Assembly: GCA_934446095.1 (NCBI GenBank)
Contig: CAKSDR010000005.1
Location: forward strand, 1 to 49,779
Length of the DNA stretch: 49,779 nt
Direction of reading: 5' to 3'
DNA from: an uncultured Eubacteriales bacterium
GTDB lineage: Bacteria > Bacillota > Clostridia > Oscillospirales > CAG-382
Of this stretch, positions 35,661-43,568 are shown piece by piece. A program made the translations under genes and the position numbers. Each line of letters begins with the position of its first letter. The stretch's first letter is position 1. The notes below the pieces were generated by a model. That model ran no database searches. It saw nothing but the letters and a program-made list of their open reading frames with translations, and was not told the DNA's origin.

Positions 35661-37034
35661 TTAAGACCATTCTCTGTCGTTTGCCCATTCTTTATCCCAC
35701 ATTTCGGTGCTTTCCCACTGGCCGGGATATTTATCATGAATGTGCTGAGAAATGAGTTCTTCGTTAAGTTCGTCTATGCCAAGTCCGGGCTTGTTCGGAA
35801 CAGTTATAAAACCGTCTTTGATAAGAGGATTGTCAATTCCCAAAACAAGATCGTTCCACCACGAAACGTCTGACGAGTGATATTCAACGGCAAGAATGTT
35901 TGCAACAGATGCTGCGCAATGAATTGCAGCCATGCATGCGATAGGACTTTCTGCCATATGAATAGCCATGCCAACTCCGTATTTGTCGCAGAGATTTCCG
36001 ACTTTCTTCATTTCCATAGCGCCGCCGACAGTAAGCAGGTCAGGATGAACAACGCCTACTCCTCCGCTTGCCATGAGAGGTTCAAAGTTTTCAGAAAGAT
36101 ATATGTCTTCACCTGTGCAGATCGGAATATTGCAGCTGTTTGCAATTTTAACAAAATGATTTGTGTAGTGCCACGGAGCAATATCTTCAATCCATGCGAT
36201 GTTGTATTTTTCAAGACGTTTTGCGAACATAATGCAGTCTTCGATGCAAACATGTCCGAAATGGTCGATAGCGAGAGGAACTTCGTATCCGATTACGTCG
36301 CGGACTTCTTTTACGTAGTTTTCAAGATAATCCAGACCCTTTTGAGTAATATGAATTCCTGTTGCATGATGCGGAATTGTGAAAACTTCATAGTTCTTTC
36401 CGAGCATCATGTCCATATCTATGGAGCCTTTCTGATAACTTATAGCTTTCATGGAATACTTCTTTATGTCTTCAAGAAAACCGATAGGAGCGTTAAGGCA
36501 GCCGGGTTCGTCGAGCATAAGTTCGATTCCAAGGTCCATTTTGAGGAAAGTAAAGCCTTTGTCCATACGTGCTTTAAGGGCTTTTCCCATATCTTTTCCT
36601 GTGTGTCTTCCTTCAACGTCTGTATCGCAGTACATTCTTACTTTGTCACGGAATTTACCGCCGAGCATTTGCCAAAGCGGAACGCCCCATGCCTTGCCGG
36701 CAATATCCCAAAGAGCAATTTCGATTCCCGAAACTCCGCCGCCCTGACGTGAATGGCCTCCGAATTGTTTGATACGTCTGAAAAGTTTATCAACGTTCAG
36801 AGGATTTTCTCCGACAAGTCTTGATTTCAGCATAAGAGCATATGTTGCACTTGACGCGTCGCGGACTTCTCCGTAGCCTACAATGCCCTGGTTTGTGTAA
36901 ATTTTAAGCAAAGGGCAGTGCTTGGGTGCACCGTTAATATTTGTAACTCTTATGTCTGTGATTTTAAGGTCGCTCGGAGATGAGTTGATGTTTACATTCT
37001 CCGATACAGTATCCAAAATATTTTTCTTCTGCAT
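35661..37034 (-). CDS. Mandelate racemase/enolase-superfamily sugar-acid dehydratase-like enzyme
   Basis: 457 aa, ATG at 37034 behind AAGGAGG. Enolase-superfamily capping domain (about 22-140) and beta-barrel. Metal ligands are visible: Asp257 (AIDHFG), Glu283 (WIEDIAP) and Glu309 (CTGEDIY); acid/base candidates are Lys165 in LKMDLG and His359 in AIHMAESP. It has an insertion (about 170-240) rich in Met and His beyond the usual barrel, so it is longer than the about 400-residue norm. Members dehydrate or racemise sugar acids such as galactonate, gluconate or mannonate. The divergent AraC-type regulator next door fits inducible use of a plant or host-derived sugar acid. I cannot name the substrate. 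Confidence 0.85.
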   Translation of the reverse strand: MQKKNILDTVSENVNINSSPSDLKITDIRVTNINGAPKHCPLLKIYTNQGIVGYGEVRDASSATYALMLKSRLVGENPLNVDKLFRRIKQFGGHSRQGGGVSGIEIALWDIAGKAWGVPLWQMLGGKFRDKVRMYCDTDVEGRHTGKDMGKALKARMDKGFTFLKMDLGIELMLDEPGCLNAPIGFLEDIKKYSMKAISYQKGSIDMDMMLGKNYEVFTIPHHATGIHITQKGLDYLENYVKEVRDVIGYEVPLAIDHFGHVCIEDCIMFAKRLEKYNIAWIEDIAPWHYTNHFVKIANSCNIPICTGEDIYLSENFEPLMASGGVGVVHPDLLTVGGAMEMKKVGNLCDKYGVGMAIHMAESPIACMAAIHCAASVANILAVEYHSSDVSWWNDLVLGIDNPLIKDGFITVPNKPGLGIDELNEELISQHIHDKYPGQWESTEMWDKEWANDREWS

Positions 37035-37167
37035 GATTAAAACCTCCTTGACATTTTATATATTTATAATATAATATCTATATAAGTATAATAAAACAAA
37101 TGGGCACGCATATCAACAAATATATTTGCCAAAATGCAAAATATATTTCGATTCGGAGATTAAGAAA

Positions 37168-38034
37168 ATGAAAGATGTATCTGTAATAAATTCTGCCGGT
37201 TCGGATCTTTCTTTAATGAAATTGTATTATTCTTCCGCGAAACCGGGAAAACTTAAATATCGCGAACACCATCATACCGAATTTGAAATGGCTATGTTTA
37301 AAAGCGGAAGCGGCATATATACAGTGGGGGACAGAAAATATACGATAAACCCGGGAGATATATTCCTTTTCAATTCAAACGAAGTGCATTGCATAACCGA
37401 AGTTACGGGAAGCGAAGAACTTAAAATAGTAAATATTCACTTTGAACCGAGATTTATCTGGAGCGTCGGAAACGACTTGTTTGACGCGCAGTACCTTAAA
37501 ATTTTTATTGACAGAAGCGAAAATTTTCAGCACAGACTTGACAGAAATAATCCTGCAACAAAACAGATAAGAAAGGTTTTTGAAAATATAGAAACCGAAT
37601 TTTGCGAAAAACGTCCGGAATATCAGCTTATGGTTAAAATAAACCTTTTGACGATACTTGTGCTCGTGTGCCGGAATTACGAATATGTAAACCCGAACGA
37701 CGATTATTTCGTATACAGAAAAAATTTTGCCGATATCGAAAAATCCATTGAATACATAACTTTAAATCTTGAAAACCGTATCACACTTTCAGATATTGCG
37801 GCAAGCGCCAATATGTCAAAAGCGTATTTTTCAACCGTGTTCAAAAAACTCAACGGAATATCTCCGTGGGACTACATTACGACAAAAAGAATAGAACTTG
37901 CAAAGGAAAAACTGAAAAGCACAAACGACACGGTTTTGGAAATAGCCTGCAAATGCGGATTTAACAATACTGCAAATTTCAACCGCGCGTTCAGAAAAAT
38001 TACCGGCAAGGTTCCGAAAGATTACAGGAAATAA
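37168..38034 (+). CDS. AraC-family regulator with cupin sensor domain
   Basis: 288 aa from the ATG at 37168, chosen for GGAG at 37155-37158; the open frame reaches a TTG at 37126 without a binding site. The N-terminal cupin domain (about 25-110) has HHHTEFEMA and NPGDIFLFNSNEVH. The C-terminal pair of helix-turn-helix motifs (about 185-288) has LSDIAASANMSKAYFSTVFKK and the AraC signature ending FNRAFRKITGKVPKDYRK. It is transcribed away from the sugar-acid enzyme gene across a 133-nt AT-rich intergenic region, the standard layout for a regulator that controls its divergent neighbour in response to the substrate. Confidence 0.92.
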   Translation: MKDVSVINSAGSDLSLMKLYYSSAKPGKLKYREHHHTEFEMAMFKSGSGIYTVGDRKYTINPGDIFLFNSNEVHCITEVTGSEELKIVNIHFEPRFIWSVGNDLFDAQYLKIFIDRSENFQHRLDRNNPATKQIRKVFENIETEFCEKRPEYQLMVKINLLTILVLVCRNYEYVNPNDDYFVYRKNFADIEKSIEYITLNLENRITLSDIAASANMSKAYFSTVFKKLNGISPWDYITTKRIELAKEKLKSTNDTVLEIACKCGFNNTANFNRAFRKITGKVPKDYRK

Positions 38035-38035
38035 A

Positions 38036-38066
38036 AAAGAGAGGTGTCAAAAACCTCTCTTTATTT
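38036..38066 (+). terminator. Terminator after the AraC-type gene
   Basis: Perfect 10-bp stem (38036-38045 and 38053-38062) with a 7-nt loop and T-rich tail. With its A-run side it can also serve the converging minus-strand gene. Confidence 0.8.
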
Positions 38067-38661
38067 ATTTGCGAAGAATAGGAGCGTTCATTTTTATAAG
38101 TGCAAAAACGCAGTAATTTATTATGTCTTTCAACTGAGAAGAGATTCCCTCAGATACGATGCAGCAGCCGCCGTTTGACATGATTGTTTTTATGCGGTAT
38201 ACCCTTATTATGACCTGATCGGTCATGGAATATATGGACATGCTTTTCCACGCGTCGCCGTAGTCGGTGTTTTTGCGGTAAAGCAAGTTTTTAATATCGG
38301 AAATTATATTTTTGTAGGCGTCAAAAAGTATATTCGGGTCAAGATTTTGTATTTTTGACAAATCTTCAAGAGCCTCATTTTCATCGGGGATTTTTTCGGA
38401 TTTTTCAAGCCTTATTAAGAACATTACGCAATAGTTTATAATCCCGATATACTCAACGTCGCGTCCTTCACCGACAAGCGAATTGTCGCCGGCGTCTTCA
38501 AGAGTGCGGATTCTTTTTGCTTTTCTCCATATTTCGTCAAGCAGGGAGGAATATCTGTTTAAAAGCCATGTGGGGCCGTAATCCGCCTGTTTTTCCTTGA
38601 AAAGCGAAAAACAATATTCAAAAATTTTATCAAATTGATTAAACAATACTGAATCGTTCAT
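38065..38661 (-). CDS. DUF1599 (nucleotide-modification-associated) protein
   Basis: 198 aa, ATG at 38661 behind AAGGAAG. Two similar halves are visible: LFKEKQADYGPTWLLNR with KAKRIRTLED and YIGIINYCVMFLIRL, then LLYRKNTDYGDAWKSM with RVYRIKTIM and LKDIINYCVFALIKM. This is the tandem DUF1599 layout. The family was named for occurrence near nucleotide-modification genes in phages and bacteria, and the repeat looks like an all-helical, metal-binding fold related to nucleotide pyrophosphohydrolases. No biochemical function is established. It stands alone between a terminator and a divergently unrelated membrane enzyme. Confidence 0.8.
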   Translation of the reverse strand: MNDSVLFNQFDKIFEYCFSLFKEKQADYGPTWLLNRYSSLLDEIWRKAKRIRTLEDAGDNSLVGEGRDVEYIGIINYCVMFLIRLEKSEKIPDENEALEDLSKIQNLDPNILFDAYKNIISDIKNLLYRKNTDYGDAWKSMSIYSMTDQVIIRVYRIKTIMSNGGCCIVSEGISSQLKDIINYCVFALIKMNAPILRK

Positions 38662-38723
38662 TTTACTTCCTTAATTATAATTTATCTGTAAAAAATTATA
38701 TCATTTTTTAAAAATATTGTCAA

Positions 38724-39794
38724 TTAAAGTTTTTCGAAGATAAAATCCGAAATAATGTATGATGCATGGGAAATCTTGCCTGAAACAAAGGCTGATAACT
38801 GTTTTATTTTCAGAAGTTTAAATATAAGAAGTCTTAAAAAATCAACAGCAATGCATAAAAGGAATATTGAAAACGCCGCAAGGCATGTGTAAAGAAGCAT
38901 GTGAAGCGTGTTTTCTTCGGCAAATTGCGCAAATCTGTTATAAAGCACGCCGCTGAAAATAAGCGGATGGGTGTGTATAAGATATACGCCGAAAGACAGG
39001 GGAGTTATAAATTTTATAATTTTGCCGGCTGTTTTGCAAAATGTGATTTTTGAAAATATGAGAACAAGAAAAACCGCGCACAGAAGAATAAAAGGAGAAA
39101 TATATGACAGCAAATAATCACGTTTCAGTACGGTTTTTGATAAGAATACAACCGATGCCGATATCAAATAAAGAAAGAAAAGCAAAAACGAAGACGCGCG
39201 CGAAAACAGACCATATTTTTTTATATATCCGCCTATTATGTATAAAAGGCAAAGCCAGAGAGCACAGTATCCGCTGTTTGTGGCGAATACGTTTGTGCGG
39301 AATGTTACCTGAATGACACAGAAAAGCATAAATATTGCAAAAACAGTTTTCTGAATAGTTTTTTTGTCAAGGTTCTTTATAATAAAATTCAGCGCGGGTG
39401 TGAAAAAGAACACGCAGAAGTATGCGGAAAAGTACCAATAGTAAGAATTTGTGACGGGAAGAAAACTTTTTACAATATCAGAAGTTCCAAGGTTAAAGTT
39501 GAAGAAGTACTTTAATACAAGCGTTATCCCGACACTGTAAAATGCGACCTGCAGCCACAAATAAACAATGTTTGAAAGTTTGAACTTGTTTTCGCAGTTT
39601 ACATATCCGGATATAAGCGCATAGCAGTCAACCGCACAAAAACATAAAGTTTCGATGAACCACGCCGCAAAGTATTTTCCTCCCTGCGTGCCGGGGGATA
39701 ATAAAATTCCGCCCTGTCCGAGAACATGGAGAAAAACGATTTGTATCATGCAGACGGTTTTTAAAAGGTCTATGCCGAAATTTCTTTCTTTTAT
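38724..39794 (-). CDS. Acyltransferase-3 family membrane protein with apparent AUA start
   Basis: 356 aa as annotated. Ten or so membrane helices and the family opening KERNFGIDLLKTVCM followed by IVFLHVLGQGG (catalytic His-type motif) identify an acyltransferase-3 protein, which O-acylates cell-surface glycans, peptidoglycan or lipids. The start is odd. A strong site GAGGTGAT lies at 39799-39806, but at the right distance the in-frame codons are ATT, ATC and ATA; homologues typically begin M-K-x-R-N right where the ATA at 39794 is. The only in-frame ATG (39845) and GTG (39803) have no ribosome binding site. Either AUA is used, or an ATG was mutated or misread. Confidence 0.8.
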   Translation of the reverse strand: MKERNFGIDLLKTVCMIQIVFLHVLGQGGILLSPGTQGGKYFAAWFIETLCFCAVDCYALISGYVNCENKFKLSNIVYLWLQVAFYSVGITLVLKYFFNFNLGTSDIVKSFLPVTNSYYWYFSAYFCVFFFTPALNFIIKNLDKKTIQKTVFAIFMLFCVIQVTFRTNVFATNSGYCALWLCLLYIIGGYIKKYGLFSRASSFLLFFLYLISASVVFLSKTVLKRDYLLSYISPFILLCAVFLVLIFSKITFCKTAGKIIKFITPLSFGVYLIHTHPLIFSGVLYNRFAQFAEENTLHMLLYTCLAAFSIFLLCIAVDFLRLLIFKLLKIKQLSAFVSGKISHASYIISDFIFEKL

Positions 39795-39909
39795 GATAAT
39801 CACCTCAGAACTGTCTATAATAAAAACTTTAGAAAATTTTAACATATTTTTTTGCGATATTCAACAAAAATCTGTAAAATAACGTAATATAATTGTAATG
39901 TAAAAACGA

Positions 39910-39938
39910 TTGAAAATAGAAATATGTTGTGTTATAAT
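39910..39938 (+). promoter_or_regulatory. SigA promoter of the ECF S-component gene
   Basis: TTGAAA (39910-39915), 17-nt spacer, perfect TATAAT (39933-39938). The 41-nt leader is too short for a typical vitamin riboswitch. Confidence 0.75.
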
Positions 39939-39978
39939 ATGAGAAACTATATTAAAGTTTGATTTGGAAGTGACAAAA

Positions 39979-40491
39979 ATGAAAAACAGCAGAAAAATTT
40001 ATCTTTGGGTTCTCTCGGCGCTTTTTGCCGCGCTGACTTTTGTATTCACAGCCTTTTTTAAGGTTCCGATTGTTTCGGGTCAGGGCTATGTCCATTTCGG
40101 CGACACGGTAATATACCTTTGCGCAAGTACGCTGCCGCTGCCGTTTGCTCTTGTGTCATCGGCTGTTGCAGGTGCTCTTTCGGACATTCTCGGAGGATAC
40201 CCCATATGGGCTCCGGCAACCTTTATTATAAAGGCTCTCCTTACAGTCGGATTTACGTCCAAAGGAAAATATATATGCAGAAAAAATATTCTTGCTTGTG
40301 TATTTGCAGTATTTATAACCGTGTTCGGATATTATGCGGCTGAAGCAATTATCTACTCAAATATTGTATCTCCCGTGTACTCTGTTTTATGGAACTTTTT
40401 GCAGGCGGTTTGCTCGTTCGTCCTTTATTTTATCATCGGAACCATATTTGATAAAATAAAAATCAAAAATCATATTGAAGGCAGAAATTAA
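39979..40491 (+). CDS. ECF transporter S component (substrate-binding membrane protein)
   Basis: 170 aa from the ATG at 39979 behind GGAAGTG. About six membrane helices with the S-component pattern: an N-terminal LWVLSALFAALTFVFTAFF helix, FKVPIVSGQGYVHFGDTVIYL, then LVSSAVAGALSDILGGYPIWAPATFIIKALL. These proteins capture a vitamin or small metabolite and work with a shared EcfT/EcfA1/EcfA2 energising module encoded elsewhere. The substrate cannot be told from sequence; the HFGDTVIYL loop resembles the TIGR04002/HMP-type group. It is 14 nt upstream of the UPF0340 gene, so the two are an operon. Confidence 0.85.
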   Translation: MKNSRKIYLWVLSALFAALTFVFTAFFKVPIVSGQGYVHFGDTVIYLCASTLPLPFALVSSAVAGALSDILGGYPIWAPATFIIKALLTVGFTSKGKYICRKNILACVFAVFITVFGYYAAEAIIYSNIVSPVYSVLWNFLQAVCSFVLYFIIGTIFDKIKIKNHIEGRN

Positions 40492-40505
40492 GAGAGTGTT
40501 GTTTT

Positions 40506-41063
40506 ATGGAAAATTTCGAAATATTTGAAAACGAGGCGTATAATTGCGCTTCGGAAATTATAAAAAAATCTTCGGCAAAGCCCGGCCAGTTATTTCTTGT
40601 CGGCTGTTCAACAAGTGAAATTCTCGGAACAAACCCCGGAACGAACAGTTCCCCCGAGGTCGGCAAGGCGGTAATGAAAGGAATTTTCCGCGCTTGCAAA
40701 GAGAATTCGCTTTACCTTTGCGCGCAATGCTGCGAACATTTGAACCGCGCGATAATTCTTGACAGGGCCGCTGCGGAAAAATATTGTTATGATGAAGTGA
40801 ACGTGATTCCGAAGCCCAAGGCCGGAGGCTCGTTTGCAACCGCGCTTTTTGAAGAACTTGAAAACCCCTGCGCCGCAGAACATATCAAAGCTCATCTCGG
40901 TATTGATATAGGCTGCGTTATGATAGGAATGAATCTTCGTGACGTTGCGGTTCCGGTACGCCTTGAAAACATGCATATCGGAAAAGCGCTTGTGTGCGCT
41001 GCTCGGACAAGGCCGAAGTTTATCGGCGGCGCAAGAGCAGTTTATGACGAAGATAAACTTTAA
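40506..41063 (+). CDS. UPF0340 (YwlG/TIGR01440) family protein
   Basis: 185 aa, ATG at 40506. The UPF0340 pattern is clear: LFLVGCSTSEILGTNPGTNSS, LCAQCCEHLNRAIILDR, VNVIPKPKAGGSFATA, IGCVMIGMNLRDVAVPVR and RTRPKFIGGARAVY. Length (185) is normal for the family. Several Cys and Gly-rich loops suggest a nucleotide- or CoA-like ligand, but the family has no proven function. Co-transcription with an ECF S component raises the chance of a role in salvage or handling of the imported compound; this is inference. Confidence 0.9.
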   Translation: MENFEIFENEAYNCASEIIKKSSAKPGQLFLVGCSTSEILGTNPGTNSSPEVGKAVMKGIFRACKENSLYLCAQCCEHLNRAIILDRAAAEKYCYDEVNVIPKPKAGGSFATALFEELENPCAAEHIKAHLGIDIGCVMIGMNLRDVAVPVRLENMHIGKALVCAARTRPKFIGGARAVYDEDKL

Positions 41064-41137
41064 TCTTGTTTATGGCGGGCAATGGACCGGTTAATGAAAT
41101 TTTTTGCAAAAACGCTGTTTTATAGGTTTTTAACACA

Positions 41138-41170
41138 AAAAAGGCAGAAAGAAAATCTTTCTGCCTTTTT
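41138..41170. terminator. Bidirectional terminator
   Basis: Perfect 15-bp stem (41138-41152 and 41156-41170) with A5 and T5 ends and a 3-nt loop, between converging genes. Confidence 0.9.
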
Positions 41171-41173
41171 GTT

Positions 41174-42010
41174 TTAATCGTATAAACCTTCTTTAATAAA
41201 GCCTGATATGGCATCTCTTACAGCAGGTGCATCTTCTTTGTATGTAACGCCGTACCACTTTTCTTCGGTGGTAAACACTTTAAGTTTTTCTCCGGTTTTT
41301 GCAATTCTCGCTTTTATTGCGGACGGAAGATAATATTCGTTTTTCGGACTATCGATGTTGTCTTTTAAAAATTCGCAGAAGCCGTCCTCCAGATATGAAA
41401 ACATCTTTTTGTCAAGCCCCCACATATTCATTGATACTACCGTATCCTTCGGGATATCCGTGTCGATTGTTATTTCTCTTACTTCGGTTATATCGTTCAA
41501 ATATCCGTTTTCAACTTTGCATACGCCTCTCGACACATATCCGTGTTCAGATAAAGTGTTGCCGAGCCGATATCCTGCCATGCAAAGACCATCGCCTTTT
41601 TTGAGAAAATCGTACATTGTTTTGTATATGCTTTTGCCGTAATAATCATCGGCGTTTATTACAAGAAAAGAATTTTCAACCGCGTCTTTTGCGCATAAAA
41701 CAGCGTGTCCTGTTCCCCACGGCTTTTCTCTTGACGGGGAAAGAGTGTAATTTTCCGGAAGAGAACTTTTTTCCTGATAAACGTAATGCGTGTCAATCAT
41801 TTTTTCTATTCTTTTTCCGCAGGCCTGCCTGAAATCTTTTTCAATGTCTTTTCTTATAATAATGACAGCGCGCGAAAAACCGGCCTTGCAGGCATCGTAA
41901 ACAGAATAATCTATAATCATTTCTCCGTTAGGGCCTATGGGAGCCGTTTGCTTGCAGCCGCCGAATCTGCTGCCCATGCCGGCAGCCATTATAACTAAAT
42001 CAGCACTCAT
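41174..42010 (-). CDS. Sugar-phosphate nucleotidyltransferase-like protein
   Basis: 278 aa, ATG at 42010 behind AAAGGAG. The NTP-transferase fold is shown by MAAGMGSRFGGCKQ (8-21, nucleotide-binding loop), IDYSVYDACKAGF, GTGHAVLCAKDAV and FLVINADDYYG (metal-binding Asp pair); later come NMWGLDKKMF and KNEYYLPSAI. The domain activates sugar or phospho-alcohol substrates with NTP, as in GlmU, GalU or LicC-like enzymes. No left-handed helix or second domain follows, so it is a single-domain enzyme. No pathway genes lie next to it; envelope polysaccharide or lipid-headgroup synthesis is the general expectation. Confidence 0.85.
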   Translation of the reverse strand: MSADLVIMAAGMGSRFGGCKQTAPIGPNGEMIIDYSVYDACKAGFSRAVIIIRKDIEKDFRQACGKRIEKMIDTHYVYQEKSSLPENYTLSPSREKPWGTGHAVLCAKDAVENSFLVINADDYYGKSIYKTMYDFLKKGDGLCMAGYRLGNTLSEHGYVSRGVCKVENGYLNDITEVREITIDTDIPKDTVVSMNMWGLDKKMFSYLEDGFCEFLKDNIDSPKNEYYLPSAIKARIAKTGEKLKVFTTEEKWYGVTYKEDAPAVRDAISGFIKEGLYD

Positions 42011-42131
42011 TGTAATCTCCTTTAAAAAGTATTTTTAATGTTGCAAATACGCAAGAATAAGAAAGCAAAACAATAATAAGACCGTGAACTTTTTCACTGA
42101 AATTACCAAAAAATTATTGTCCAACTTTTTC

Positions 42132-42160
42132 ATTATATCATAATTTTATTCTGTTTGCAA
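42132..42160 (-). promoter_or_regulatory. SigA promoter of the nucleotidyltransferase gene
   Basis: On the minus strand TTGCAA (42155-42160), 17-nt spacer, and TATAAT (42132-42137) preceded by TGA (extended -10). The leader of about 115 nt shows no clear structure. Confidence 0.75.
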
Positions 42161-42210
42161 CCACTAAAATTTCTGTAATTTGTTTTTTATGAAAGGGACA
42201 TTCGAGAATA

Positions 42211-42239
42211 TTGACATCGAAAAATAAAAGTAGTATTAT
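42211..42239 (+). promoter_or_regulatory. SigA promoter of the HD-domain gene
   Basis: Perfect TTGACA (42211-42216), 17-nt spacer, TATTAT (42234-42239), 22 nt before the start codon. Confidence 0.8.
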
Positions 42240-42261
42240 ATGCACAAAAGAGGTGGATTTT

Positions 42262-42843
42262 ATGAATCTTAACATTACGAGAGAACAGGCGGAAGAACTG
42301 CTTAAAAAATATAATAAGGAAGAGTTTCACATATTGCATGCGCTGACAGTAGAGGGAGTTATGCGTTATTTTGCCTGCGAACTCGGATATAAAGACGACG
42401 TAGACTTTTGGGGAATATGCGGACTTTTGCATGATGTTGATTTTGAATGTTTTCCGGACGAGCATTGCAAAAAGGCTCCGGAACTTTTGTCGGAAATAGG
42501 AGCGTCTGAGGATATTGTTCACGCCGTATGCTCGCATGGCTATGGTATATGCTGCGACGTAAAACCCGAGCATGAGATGGAAAAAATTCTGTTTGCCACA
42601 GATGAACTTACAGGACTTATCGGCGCTGCCGCGCGCATGCGTCCGTCGAAGAGTACAAAAGACATGGAACTTTCAAGCCTTAAAAAGAAGTTTAAGGATA
42701 AAAAATTTGCTGCCGGATGTTCGAGAGAAGTTATAAAAAGGGGAGCGGAAATGCTGTCAATGGACCTCGACGAACTTTTGGAAAAGACAATTCTCGCAAT
42801 GAGAAACTGCGAAGATTCTGTTGCGGGAAATATCAAAAAATAA
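42262..42843 (+). CDS. HD-domain phosphohydrolase-like protein
   Basis: 193 aa, ATG at 42262 behind AGAGGTGG. HD-domain ligands: His26 (HILHALTVEGV), His57-Asp58 in GLLHDVDFE, and a later Asp in FATDELTGLI; a conserved SHGYGICC segment lies between. The last part, KEVIKRGAEML-like helices and a MRPSKSTKDMELSSLKKKFKDKKF stretch in two parts, matches the small stand-alone HD hydrolases common in Clostridia. The substrate (nucleotide or phosphate ester) is unknown. Monocistronic, with its own promoter and terminator. Confidence 0.85.
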   Translation: MNLNITREQAEELLKKYNKEEFHILHALTVEGVMRYFACELGYKDDVDFWGICGLLHDVDFECFPDEHCKKAPELLSEIGASEDIVHAVCSHGYGICCDVKPEHEMEKILFATDELTGLIGAAARMRPSKSTKDMELSSLKKKFKDKKFAAGCSREVIKRGAEMLSMDLDELLEKTILAMRNCEDSVAGNIKK

Positions 42844-42871
42844 AAAAGCGTACCTTATGGTACGCTTTTTT
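42842..42871. terminator. Bidirectional terminator
   Basis: Perfect 13-bp stem (42842-42854 and 42859-42871) with A6/T6 ends and a 4-nt loop; overlaps the stop of the HD gene and closes the converging hydrolase operon. Confidence 0.9.
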
Positions 42872-42872
42872 A

Positions 42873-43553
42873 TTAATTTTGCAGAAAATCATCGACGGCC
42901 TTGTTGAACGCGTCGGGATTCTTGTTTGCAATAAAATGGTCACCCGGCAAAAATACGAGTTTTGAGTTGTGTATACTTTGCGCAATGAGCCGGGTATGTT
43001 TTTCTTTTATCATATCTTTTGTGCCCGCGATTACAAGTACCGGTATATTTATAACTTTAAGTTGCTGAGGTATTATGGAAGGTTCGTTTACCATAAGACC
43101 TAAAAGTTCGGCTGACTTTTTCGCTTCCGGACTTTTCCTTGAAAAAAACTTTGCGGCAGAATACCCGATTTTGATGGGAATCTGAAATCTGCGCTTTACC
43201 CCGGCAGGCGAAAGATTCGCGCCGTTCAGTATGAGTTTTTCTACCATCGAAGGAAATTTCAGCGTAAATATAAGAGCAATGTTTGCGCCGTCCGAAAATC
43301 CCAGTAATATTGCCTTTTTTATATTTTTTTCGGTCATAAAATCATAAAGGTCGTCCGCAAATTTCGAAAGCGAAAAATCGCCTTCTCCCATTGGTGATTT
43401 TCCGTGTCCGCGCGTATCGGGCGCAAGTACGCGGTAAGAATTCTTGAAAAATTCCAACTGATGCGAAAAATATTCGTGATTTTCGCCGTTCCCGTGAAGA
43501 AGTATCATCGGAAACCCGCTTCCGCATTCTTCGCAGTATAAATGTATTTTCAT
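42873..43553 (-). CDS. Alpha/beta hydrolase
   Basis: 226 aa, ATG at 43553 behind AAAGGA. Canonical alpha/beta hydrolase: oxyanion region LLHGNGENHEYF, DTRGHGKSP, nucleophile Ser87 in LLGFSDGANIAL, acid Asp in IAGTKDMI and the catalytic His in LPGDHFIA near the C-terminus. It is cytosolic with no signal peptide. The likely substrates are small esters or lactones; the family is too broad for more. It lies 15 nt after the ABC permease gene and is the last gene of that operon. Confidence 0.9.
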   Translation of the reverse strand: MKIHLYCEECGSGFPMILLHGNGENHEYFSHQLEFFKNSYRVLAPDTRGHGKSPMGEGDFSLSKFADDLYDFMTEKNIKKAILLGFSDGANIALIFTLKFPSMVEKLILNGANLSPAGVKRRFQIPIKIGYSAAKFFSRKSPEAKKSAELLGLMVNEPSIIPQQLKVINIPVLVIAGTKDMIKEKHTRLIAQSIHNSKLVFLPGDHFIANKNPDAFNKAVDDFLQN

Positions 43554-43568
43554 TCGGAGTCCTTTCTT

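Noticed and set aside
35877..36752. 291-codon plus-strand open frame inside the enolase-superfamily gene
   Set aside because: Antisense shadow: Cys/His/Phe-rich composition with no domain, while the minus frame has intact catalytic residues and a good start.
35661..37034. Mannonate dehydratase (UxuA/RspA) naming
   Set aside because: The expected second-strand and sixth-strand motifs differ (KMDLG, AIDHFG), and the insertion does not fit; substrate left open.
42187..42573. 128-codon minus-strand open frame over the HD gene
   Set aside because: Antisense shadow of the HD-domain gene, which has a perfect promoter, binding site and catalytic residues.
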